From Alphaproteobacteria bacterium (lineage in GTDB: Bacteria; Pseudomonadota; Alphaproteobacteria; UBA7887): a stretch of DNA of 9,795 nt. The translations under genes and the position numbers were made by a program. Below, piece after piece: positions 1 through 5,875 of this stretch. How positions within the stretch are numbered: position 1 is the first letter of the stretch; every line of letters starts with the position of its first letter. The notes under the pieces were generated by a model, which searched no databases, had not been told where the DNA came from, and worked only from the letters and a program-made list of their open reading frames with translations. The stretch covers positions 1 to 9,795 of the forward strand of contig JANQOH010000280.1 of the NCBI GenBank assembly GCA_028289725.1, given 5' to 3'.

Positions 1-1332
1 GAACACCAGATTTTCATCGCCTCGACGGGGCCGTATGAATGGATCCCTAAGAATCCTTGGCTGGTCTCCGTGTTCGATCGCGCCCGGATTGTGCAGAACG
101 GCAACGTGTTGCCGCTCGTGCCCGAAAACTTCTATCGCGCGCGGCGCTTGGCGATCGAGGAGTACCCGGCGCTGCGCAACGCCGGGCGGTTCAGCATGCC
201 GGTCGACTCCGGCTTCGATCCCGTCCAGCCATGGACCCTTGAGCTTCAGGTGTTCGAGGATGCGCCCGAAGACACCGCGCGCGCCGTCGGCTTCACCCTG
301 CCCTATCGCGTGCCGGCGCAATATCTGCTCGGCGACGACTTTGCGCTCGAGGAGGCCGGCCTCAAACCGCTGACCTATGTGGGCTTTGGACTATTGCGAG
401 AGAGCACGCTGACAGATTGGCAATTGATTTGGGTCGAGAAGCGCTGGTCGATCCTCGGCTTGCTGGCACTGCTCGCAACGGTAACCGCGGTCATGCTGTT
501 GCAGCACCGGCTCACGCAATCGCGCCGTTTCCATGCGGCCATTCGCATTTTCCTGCTGGCGGTCACGGTTGGTTGGCTTGGCTGGACCGTCGGTGCGCAA
601 CTCACGATTCTCAGCGTTATCAATTACGCCTATTTGGCGATCGCGAGTGTCGATTGGCGCTCGATCCTGTTTGACCCGTTGATGGTCATTTTGAGCGCGT
701 ACGTGCTGCTGACGCTCGTCCTCTGGGGCCGGGGTGTGTTTTGCGGTTGGTTGTGCCCATTTGGCGCATTGCAGGAGCTGCTCAACAAGCTGGCGCGTCT
801 TATCTCCATACCGCAATTCGCGGTGCCACCTGTCGCGCAATCGCGTCTTTGGCTCTTGAAGTATGTCATTGCCATGGGCTTAATCGGCATATCCATCTAT
901 TCCATGAGCACAGCAACGATTGCCGCCGAAATCGAACCGTTTAAAACGGCGATCAGTCTGCATTTCAACCGCGACTGGCCATACGTTGTCTATGCCGGCC
1001 TGTTGCTGGGCGCGGGCCTGTTCGTCGAACGTTTCTTCTGTCGCTTTTTGTGCCCGCTCGGCGCCGTGCTGGCGTTCGGCGGACGCTTTCATGTGTTCAA
1101 TTGGCTCAAGCGCCGACCGGAATGCGGCAATCCGTGCCATATCTGCGAGAAATCATGCCCGCTTGGGGCGATCGCGCCGTCCGGCAAGATCAACATGAAC
1201 GAATGCCTTCAGTGCCTGGATTGCCAAGTCGAATATTTCGACGATCAACGCTGTCCACCGCTCGCAGCGAAACGCAAAAGAAGCACGCAAGTAATAGGTC
1301 AGACGAGTGCTGCGCCGATTTTGCGCAGTTAG
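1..1332 (+). CDS. nosR: NosR-type membrane Fe-S flavoprotein, C-terminal part (5' end outside window)
   Basis: NosR is a polytopic inner-membrane protein needed for expression and in vivo activity of nitrous oxide reductase NosZ. It has a periplasmic FMN-binding domain followed by membrane helices and cytoplasmic [4Fe-4S] clusters. The reading frame is open from base 1 with no start in view, so about 443 residues are seen of a family that usually runs to roughly 700. Visible here are the end of the periplasmic domain (bases 1-420), about five hydrophobic segments (about 445-505, 535-630, 665-730, 855-910, 975-1035), two CxxxCP motifs (FCGWLCPFG at 739-765 and FCRFLCPLG at 1036-1062), and a ferredoxin-like tail. 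That tail has CGNPCHICEKSCP (1123-1161) and CLQCLDCQVEYFDDQRCPP (1204-1260). The QCLDCQVEYxDD..CPPL signature is typical of NosR and its paralogue NirI. Third-position GC bias appears weaker than in the genes to the right. The expected downstream nosZ is absent. NirI is the main alternative. Confidence 0.87.
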   Translation, partial: EHQIFIASTGPYEWIPKNPWLVSVFDRARIVQNGNVLPLVPENFYRARRLAIEEYPALRNAGRFSMPVDSGFDPVQPWTLELQVFEDAPEDTARAVGFTLPYRVPAQYLLGDDFALEEAGLKPLTYVGFGLLRESTLTDWQLIWVEKRWSILGLLALLATVTAVMLLQHRLTQSRRFHAAIRIFLLAVTVGWLGWTVGAQLTILSVINYAYLAIASVDWRSILFDPLMVILSAYVLLTLVLWGRGVFCGWLCPFGALQELLNKLARLISIPQFAVPPVAQSRLWLLKYVIAMGLIGISIYSMSTATIAAEIEPFKTAISLHFNRDWPYVVYAGLLLGAGLFVERFFCRFLCPLGAVLAFGGRFHVFNWLKRRPECGNPCHICEKSCPLGAIAPSGKINMNECLQCLDCQVEYFDDQRCPPLAAKRKRSTQVIGQTSAAPILRS

Positions 1333-1678
1333 TAGCGCTCAACGCTTGAGAGTGCCAATCAGCAGACTCGTCGAGGTCATTGTTATCTGCTAACGTTTTC
1401 ATGACTGAGAGGGTGTTTTGGGGCGGTTGACTGATACCGGAGCCGATGCTTGAGGGCCATGACGTCAGGATCTCCGCGGAAAACGGCGTACTTTGCCGGC
1501 ATTGCCGGCGGCCAGGGCTTGTGCGCCGGGCTCAGTTCACTTTCAGGACCCAGAAAATTGTTGCCAGACAATGCCACCATCTCGGTGCGCAGAGGGGGCT
1601 ATCCCTGCGCCTGCAGGCAAAGCGTCGCCGGCCTGGGCGGCGCGCCATAACAAGAGTGACCTTTAGGGAGGCACATCC
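1333..1678. other. 346-base intergenic region without a recognisable gene
   Basis: This stretch lies between the nosR-like gene and the amidohydrolase. Short open frames exist on both strands (for example 1383-1580 minus and 1446-1688 plus), but none has a good ribosome binding site or a recognisable domain. The segment 1440-1640 is open in several frames at once, as expected for high-GC DNA, and could equally be decayed coding or mobile-element sequence. A short tandem motif TTGCCGGC/ATTGCCGGC occurs at 1493-1509. No convincing intrinsic terminator for nosR and no clear sigma-70 promoter were found. The last 20 bases carry the ribosome binding site of the next gene. Confidence 0.5.
1665..1671 (+). 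promoter_or_regulatory. Ribosome binding site of the amidohydrolase gene
   Basis: AGGGAGG lies 7 bases before the ATG at 1679. It is the strongest Shine-Dalgarno match near any candidate start of this gene. It supports the long 440-residue product rather than a start at the internal ATGs at 1805 or 1814, which would give a conventional Tat signal peptide but lack a comparable site. Confidence 0.75.
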
Positions 1679-3001
1679 ATGGAGCTAAATTTTCTAAACC
1701 ATTTTAAGAGCTTCGAGAAAGGCCAGGTGAACCCCTGGGACAAGTACCAGCCGGGCACCGCGTTTTTCCGCAGCGGCAATATGTCGGGCCAAGTGCGCGC
1801 CCGGATGGACGAAATGTCCGACAAATCCGAATTGCCGCGGCGCGAGTTCTTCAAGTCGGCGCTCGGTTTCACCGGCGCCATGCTCGCGGTCAACGCCGCC
1901 ACCGGCATGCGCTTCTTCGACGTGTCCGAGGCTGAAGCCCGTGAATATGCGGCGCTTGAGGAAGTCCAGGGCTCGATCCGGGGCAAGACCGGCTATGTCA
2001 TCGACATGCACACCCATGTGTGCACGCGTGACGAAGGTTATATCGAAGGTGTCAACACCACCACGCAAGGCATGTGGTTCGTCGACCTTCTCGACGGTCT
2101 CGGCAAAGCGTTCGGCATGGAGAACGGGACCTCCGACATGAACGTCGAGAACTTCGGTTCGATGCTGCTCGATGGCAGTGAGACCGATGTTGCGGTGTTC
2201 AATCCGTTCGGCTTCCGCGAAGACTATGGCGGAATCGACATGGTGCCGATGGAGTATCAGGCGCGCGTGAAGCAGGCCTATCCGGAACGGACGATCATGA
2301 TGGCCGGCGGCCTGACCCCGAACCAGGGTGTCAGCGAAACCCTCGATCGCCTCGAAATGTTCGTCAAGGACTACGGCGCATCAGGCCTGAAGCTGTACAC
2401 GTTCGATTCCACGCCGGCCAAAGGCTGGTGGTTCGATGATGAAGAGCGCGCGTACCCGATTTGGGAGAAGTGCCGCGAGCTCGGCATCAAGAACATCGGC
2501 TGCCATAAGGGCATTCCGTTCGGCCAGTTCATGGCCCGCTATGCTCACGCCGAGGATTTCGATAAAGCGTGTGACGACTTCCTCGACCTGAACTTCATCG
2601 CCTTCCATTCCGCGTGGCCGTACCACAACGAACTGGCGGCGCTGAAGGGCTTCAAGCCGCAGCGGAACAACCTGTACTGCGAGATCGGTTCGACCTTCGC
2701 GGCGACCGTCACCAGCCGTCCGATCGAGTGCGCCCATGTGATGGGCACCTTGGTCCGCGATCTTGGGGCCGACTATGTGATGTGGGGCACCGACTCGCTG
2801 CTCTGGGGCAACCCGCAATGGCAGATCGACGCGTTTCGCCGGTTCCGTATTCCGGACGAACTGATCGACGGACACGGCTATCCGCAGCTCACCGACGAGG
2901 TCAAAGCGAAGATCCTCGGCGGCAACGCGGCACGCATGTGGGGTCTGGAGACCGCCATGAACGACCAGGGCCGTGAAGCTCCGGTCGTTGATTTCGGCTA
3001 A
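1679..3001 (+). CDS. Amidohydrolase family protein (amidohydrolase_2/ACMSD type) with buried Tat-like motif
   Basis: This is a 440-residue metal-dependent TIM-barrel hydrolase or decarboxylase of the amidohydrolase_2 type; substrate unknown. Metal-centre residues fall in the usual order: HTH (His111 and His113 in VIDMHTHV), a candidate Lys238 in GLKLYTFDS, His276 in GCHKG, His310 in FHSAWPYHNE and Asp372 in MWGTDSLLWG. Family members include hydrolases acting on amide or lactone bonds and non-oxidative decarboxylases such as ACMSD and gamma-resorcylate decarboxylase, so either chemistry is possible. Residues 52-60 read LPRREFFKS, a Tat-like twin-arginine motif (Arg54-Arg55). A modestly hydrophobic stretch and a possible AEA cleavage site near residue 85 follow. 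The motif is preceded by 53 residues, unusually long for a Tat n-region. The start is chosen for the AGGGAGG site 7 bases upstream. The gene ends just before a strong intrinsic terminator, and the next gene on the strand encodes a zinc-ribbon protein that may be linked to it. Confidence 0.85.
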   Translation: MELNFLNHFKSFEKGQVNPWDKYQPGTAFFRSGNMSGQVRARMDEMSDKSELPRREFFKSALGFTGAMLAVNAATGMRFFDVSEAEAREYAALEEVQGSIRGKTGYVIDMHTHVCTRDEGYIEGVNTTTQGMWFVDLLDGLGKAFGMENGTSDMNVENFGSMLLDGSETDVAVFNPFGFREDYGGIDMVPMEYQARVKQAYPERTIMMAGGLTPNQGVSETLDRLEMFVKDYGASGLKLYTFDSTPAKGWWFDDEERAYPIWEKCRELGIKNIGCHKGIPFGQFMARYAHAEDFDKACDDFLDLNFIAFHSAWPYHNELAALKGFKPQRNNLYCEIGSTFAATVTSRPIECAHVMGTLVRDLGADYVMWGTDSLLWGNPQWQIDAFRRFRIPDELIDGHGYPQLTDEVKAKILGGNAARMWGLETAMNDQGREAPVVDFG

Positions 3002-3019
3002 GCCGAACACATGACAGTG

Positions 3020-3055
3020 GGATGGCCGGGCCCTTGCTCGGCCATCCTTTTTTTT
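3020..3055 (+). terminator. Intrinsic (rho-independent) terminator after the amidohydrolase gene
   Basis: A perfect 9-bp stem, GGATGGCCG (3020-3028) with CGGCCATCC (3039-3047), can be extended inward by a G-T pair and a G-C pair around a 6-base loop. Eight consecutive T residues follow (3048-3055), then one G and more T. It starts 18 bases after the amidohydrolase stop codon and about 45 bases before the zinc-ribbon ATG, so it separates the two same-strand genes. Confidence 0.93.
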
Positions 3056-3099
3056 GTTTTGTTTGACGAGCTACGACTCTCGATGGGACGGAGGGGGCC

Positions 3100-3393
3100 A
3101 TGCCCACCTATCACTACAATCACGAGCCATGCACGTGCATGAAGATCTATAAGGTCCGGCACGGCATGAATGACAAGCCCGAGATCAGGTGCCCGGAGTG
3201 CGACAAGGTGTTGGATCGCATGGTGTCGGCGCCCAATCTCAGCCTCGGCGGTTACACCAGCCCGACCGAAGCAAAATATGCCAAGCTAAGTGAATCGGAC
3301 GAGATCGCGCGCGAAAAAGAACTGCAGAAGACCTATGAAACGATCTGGCTGCCCGAAGACGTCAAGCATCCGCCGGATTGGTACGATCACTGA
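3100..3393 (+). CDS. Small FmdB-like zinc-ribbon protein
   Basis: This 97-residue protein starts MPTYHYNHEPC and has a second half-knuckle at IRCPECDKVLDRMVSAPNL (Cys31, Cys34). It matches the layout of FmdB-family zinc ribbons, which begin MPTYEYRCxxCG and continue with CPxCG...R..S. FmdB was first described as a putative regulator of formamide/amidase genes in Methylophilus, and family members often sit beside amide- or carboxyl-metabolising enzymes. The first metal half-site is atypical: His8-x2-Cys11-x-Cys13 replaces the usual Cys8-x2-Cys11, so the fourth zinc ligand could be His8 or Cys13. The C-terminal 50 residues are charged and lack a known domain. GGAGG at 3090-3094 lies 5 bases before the ATG. 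A terminator separates it from the amidohydrolase, so it needs read-through or a promoter in the 44-base gap, where none is obvious. It may act as a regulator or as an accessory subunit. Confidence 0.78.
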   Translation: MPTYHYNHEPCTCMKIYKVRHGMNDKPEIRCPECDKVLDRMVSAPNLSLGGYTSPTEAKYAKLSESDEIAREKELQKTYETIWLPEDVKHPPDWYDH

Positions 3394-3403
3394 TCGAGAG
3401 CAC

Positions 3404-4609
3404 TTACGACGCCATCGGTAGGCACGAGGGGCCGATCGGCTCAAAGCTTTTGTAAGTCAGAATGAACTCGCGGTGGCCAAGTGCTTCTGATTTGGTCTGC
3501 GCGCCGTTGGAGACGTTCTTGATCAGGTCATAGACTTCTTGGCCGACCTCATCGAGCGTCGCCCGGCCTTCCAATATACGTCCTGAATCGACATCCATAT
3601 CGTCGGCGAGATTGCGATAGGTTTCAGGGTTCGCGCAGACCTTGATCACGGGCGCGATCGCCGAGCCGACGACAGACCCGCGGCCGGTCGAAAATAGCAC
3701 CACGTGCGAGCCGCAGGCGATGAGTTCCGCGATCTCCGCATTGTCGTTGATGTTCGGAAAGCCGAAACGCGGCTCGCCGTCCGGAATGACGTCGAGCAAA
3801 TAGAGCCCGCCGGTCGGCGGCCGGTCGCCCGGTTTGATGAGGCCGGCAATATCCGACGCGCCGCTTTTGGCATAGGCGCCCAATGACTTCTCCTCGATGG
3901 TCGTCAGCCCGCCTTCGGAGTTGCCCGGCGAGATGCTGGCATGGCCCATGGTGGCGTAGTAGCGCACGGTTTTGTCCATGCAGGCCTCGATTTCCGCCGC
4001 CAACTCAGGCGTCGCGGCGCGATCGGCCATATAGCCTTCGCAGCCTATTAATTCTCCGGTTTCCTCGAATATGCCAGCGCCACCGTCGGCGATCAGTAAG
4101 TCGAAGGCGCGGCCCATGGCGGGATTGGCGGTGATACCGCTGGTCGCGTCCGACCCGCCGCAAATCGTTCCGACGACCAATTCGCTCGGTTCGATCTCCG
4201 TGCGCGTCACACCGTCAATTTGTTCGAGCGCCTGGCCGACCCATTCAATTCCCGCGGCGATGGTCTTCGCCGTGCCGCCATTTTGTTGGATCACAAGTGT
4301 CTCGACCGGCCGTCCCGATTTCGCGATGGTCGCAGCCAGGCCCGTGCGATTGAAGCCCTCGCAGCCCAGCGACAACAAAAGCGCCGCACCGACATTCTGG
4401 TGCGTGCACAGGCTTTCCATCATGCGTAGCGCGTAGCCGTTGGGGTAACAGCCCGGAAAGCCGATCACGTGGACATCCTTGTCGCGATAGGCAAACGAAA
4501 TCTCGCGGGCGACGTGATGCGCGCATTCGACCAAATAAGCGATCACCACCACATTGCGGATGCCCTTGCGGCCATCGTTACGCAAATAACCGGTCATTGT
4601 TTGGGTCAT
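3404..4609 (-). CDS. UxaA-family hydrolase/lyase, large (catalytic) subunit
   Basis: This 401-residue protein corresponds to the catalytic region of the altronate/galactarate dehydratase (UxaA/GarD) family. These enzymes eliminate water from sugar acids, or sulfite in the related (2R)-sulfolactate sulfo-lyase SuyAB. Family landmarks are GYLRNDGRKGIRN (residues 7-19), LSLGCEGFN (79-87), ICGGSDATSGITANPAMG (149-166) and PGNSEGGLTTIEEKSLG (228-244). The conserved cysteines Cys83 and Cys150 are likely metal-site residues; Cys54, in FPGCYPN, is another candidate. The usual N-terminal SAF domain is not fused but is encoded by the gene just upstream. An in-frame TTG at 4612 could extend the protein by one residue; the ATG at 4609 is preferred because an AGG (4617-4619) lies 7 bases upstream of it. 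That site sits only a few bases from the small-subunit stop at 4622, so the two genes are tightly coupled. The substrate cannot be decided: split SAF/catalytic pairs include SuyA/SuyB as well as uncharacterised dehydratases. Confidence 0.88.
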   Translation of the reverse strand: MTQTMTGYLRNDGRKGIRNVVVIAYLVECAHHVAREISFAYRDKDVHVIGFPGCYPNGYALRMMESLCTHQNVGAALLLSLGCEGFNRTGLAATIAKSGRPVETLVIQQNGGTAKTIAAGIEWVGQALEQIDGVTRTEIEPSELVVGTICGGSDATSGITANPAMGRAFDLLIADGGAGIFEETGELIGCEGYMADRAATPELAAEIEACMDKTVRYYATMGHASISPGNSEGGLTTIEEKSLGAYAKSGASDIAGLIKPGDRPPTGGLYLLDVIPDGEPRFGFPNINDNAEIAELIACGSHVVLFSTGRGSVVGSAIAPVIKVCANPETYRNLADDMDVDSGRILEGRATLDEVGQEVYDLIKNVSNGAQTKSEALGHREFILTYKSFEPIGPSCLPMAS

Positions 4610-4621
4610 CAATACACCTGC

Positions 4622-4939
4622 CTAGCCCTGAAACGCGCCGTCGCCATCCCGCTCATAGGTCGGAATGTAATCGCTTTGAAGGTTTTGGGTGTGCACATGT
4701 TCGCCGCGCGCCACCGGCGCGGTCGTCGAGCCAATGGGCGCGCCATACTTCAACACGGTTTCACCTTTTGCGATCGCGCGCACGGCGATCTTGTGGCCGA
4801 TTGGCAAAGTCGACGCCACCTCGATCGTCTCGCCGGCGACCAACACGCGCGCCCCCGCCTCAAGCCTCTGCGCGACGACGCAAATATTGTCTTTCGGCGA
4901 CAAGTACACCAAACGTGGATCAAAATCTGAGCTGCTCAT
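4622..4939 (-). CDS. UxaA-family small subunit, SAF domain
   Basis: This 105-residue protein consists essentially of one SAF domain, the N-terminal module of altronate dehydratase that here forms a separate subunit. Diagnostic stretches are LPIGHKIAVRAIAKGE (residues 45-60), VLKYGAPIG (62-70) and ARGEHVHTQN (77-86), the last matching the family GEHVHTHN box. It presumably joins the large subunit encoded 12 bases downstream to form the active enzyme. The start ATG at 4939 has AGGA (4947-4950) 7 bases upstream. It is the first gene of the minus-strand pair and is divergent from the Tat-exported dioxygenase gene across a 94-base region that must hold both promoters. SuyA of sulfolactate sulfo-lyase has the same architecture and is one candidate identity, unproven. 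Confidence 0.85.
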   Translation of the reverse strand: MSSSDFDPRLVYLSPKDNICVVAQRLEAGARVLVAGETIEVASTLPIGHKIAVRAIAKGETVLKYGAPIGSTTAPVARGEHVHTQNLQSDYIPTYERDGDGAFQG

Positions 4940-5033
4940 GCGGCGATCCTATCCGGCGTGACGCTTTAAGCAAGCGGCCGGTCGTGGGATGATGGTGGGA
5001 AACGATCCGGCAGTGTCAGACAGGGTGGACATC
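4940..5033. promoter_or_regulatory. Divergent intergenic region between the UxaA pair and the dioxygenase gene
   Basis: These 94 bases separate two start codons pointing away from each other, so promoters for both directions must lie here or extend into the coding regions. The ribosome binding sites are visible (AGGA at 4947-4950 for minus, AGGGTGGA at 5022-5029 for plus). No confident -35/-10 pair or operator palindrome could be picked out by eye. No regulator gene is adjacent. Confidence 0.45.
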
Positions 5034-5690
5034 ATGACAGGATATTCACGGCGCAAAGTGGTCGGCGCGCTCACGGCGGCCGCGGCCATGACGGTGGCGC
5101 CGGCGGCGCGGGCGGCAAGCTGCGCGTTTACGCCGGCGGGTCCCGAAGGGCCGTTCTTTCCGGTCAAAATACGAGAGACCGATGCCGATTTGACGATGGT
5201 CCGTGGTGCCACCGGTCGCGCGCTCGGCGATGTCATCGAGGTTTCGGGCCGGGTCGTCGACGAAAAATGCCGCCCCTTGGTATCCGCCCTGGTCGAGGTT
5301 TGGCAGGCCAACGCCGCCGGCCGCTATCAACATCCGCGCGACGAAAACAACCCGGCGCCGGTCGATCCAAATTTTCAAGGCTTCGCGCGGCTCTATACCG
5401 ATGCGCGCGGCGGCTTCCGTTTCCTGACGATCCGGCCCGGCGCCTATGCGGTCAGCAACGCCTGGTGGCGACCGCCGCATATCCATTTTAAAGTGACGCC
5501 GGTCAGCGCGCCTTTTCTGATCACCCAAATGTATTTCGCCGGCGACGAACTCAACGGCCAGGACCGCATTCTCAACGCCATACCCGCTGAGGAACGTCAA
5601 CGTGTGGTCATCAACTTCGACGGCACCGGCGCCGAGGGCGTACCCGCTGGAACCTTCGACATGGTGGTCGGCGAAGGGTATTCCGGATAA
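5034..5690 (+). CDS. Tat-exported intradiol ring-cleavage dioxygenase homologue (PcaH-like)
   Basis: This 218-residue protein belongs to the protocatechuate 3,4-dioxygenase/catechol 1,2-dioxygenase superfamily, which uses non-haem Fe(III) to open catechols between the hydroxyls. All four expected iron ligands are present: Tyr98 in GRYQH, Tyr138 in RPGAY, and His149 and His151 in RPPHIHF. The active-site Arg146 is there too. The N-terminus MTGYSRRKVVGALTAAAA, ending in ARA-A near residue 27, is a twin-arginine signal peptide, so the product should be exported folded with its iron. Classical PcaGH is cytosolic, and no alpha-subunit partner lies nearby. The ATG at 5034 is preferred over ATGs at 4989 and 4992 because AGGGTGGA (5022-5029) precedes it and because it puts the twin arginines at residues 6-7. 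No pca pathway genes are visible, so the substrate could be protocatechuate, another catechol or a lignin-like aromatic outside the cytoplasm. Confidence 0.88.
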   Translation: MTGYSRRKVVGALTAAAAMTVAPAARAASCAFTPAGPEGPFFPVKIRETDADLTMVRGATGRALGDVIEVSGRVVDEKCRPLVSALVEVWQANAAGRYQHPRDENNPAPVDPNFQGFARLYTDARGGFRFLTIRPGAYAVSNAWWRPPHIHFKVTPVSAPFLITQMYFAGDELNGQDRILNAIPAEERQRVVINFDGTGAEGVPAGTFDMVVGEGYSG

Positions 5691-5744
5691 CGGATGAGGA
5701 ACCGTTATCGCTCTGCTCCTGAAGCGTTGATCCCACACCGAACA

Positions 5745-5843
5745 TCACCCCCACCCAAACCCTCCCCCATCAAGGGGGAGGGCTCAAATCGCGGCACCAC
5801 AAATAATCCCCTCCCCCCTTGTGGGGGAGGGTCAGGGTGGGGG
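5745..5843. repeat. C/G-rich inverted repeat pair (dispersed intergenic hairpin element)
   Basis: Two hairpins face each other. The first is CCCTCCCCC (5760-5768), loop ATCAA, GGGGGAGGG (5774-5782). The second is CCCTCCCCC (5809-5817), loop CTTGT, GGGGGAGGG (5823-5831). The flanks are also reverse complements: CCCCCACCC (5748-5756) on the left and GGGTGGGGG (5835-5843) on the right. The whole unit is therefore a large inverted repeat about 96 bases long with a nested hairpin in each arm and a 26-base centre. Such CCCTCCCCC/GGGGGAGGG units are a familiar dispersed intergenic element in alphaproteobacterial genomes. It lies in the 185-base gap between the dioxygenase and the phosphatase-fold gene. 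It could impede transcription or stabilise mRNA ends, but has no T-run and so is not a standard terminator. Confidence 0.9.
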
Positions 5844-5875
5844 CTGCGCCGCGGTCCTGACTCGGCAACACGCCC

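Noticed and set aside
1383..1580. 65-residue minus-strand frame in the spacer after nosR
   Set aside because: No Shine-Dalgarno site and no domain I recognise; overlapping open frames on the other strand make chance likely. It is kept only as part of the unexplained spacer.
2381..3010. Minus-strand open frame opposite the amidohydrolase C-terminus
   Set aside because: It overlaps conserved active-site codons of the amidohydrolase and has no start signal or domain.
4469..4930. Plus-strand open frame opposite the two UxaA-type genes
   Set aside because: It crosses the junction of two real genes on the other strand and has no recognisable protein similarity.
4989..5033. Upstream ATG start for the dioxygenase gene
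   Set aside because: It would put 15 non-conserved residues before the Tat signal and lacks a good ribosome binding site, while ATG 5034 has AGGGTGGA before it.
4940..5033. Specific -35/-10 boxes in the divergent region, such as TTGCTT on the minus strand
   Set aside because: Spacing to any -10-like hexamer is too short and the matches are poor, so no promoter box is called.
5046..5738. Long open frame on the minus strand opposite the dioxygenase gene
   Set aside because: The plus-strand frame has a signal peptide and all four iron ligands, while the minus frame has no recognisable domain or ribosome binding site and only reflects high GC.
5745..5843. CRISPR array or rho-independent terminator at the C/G-rich repeats
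   Set aside because: There are only two inverted copies and no regular spacers, so it is not CRISPR; the stems lack a following T-run, so it is not a standard terminator.
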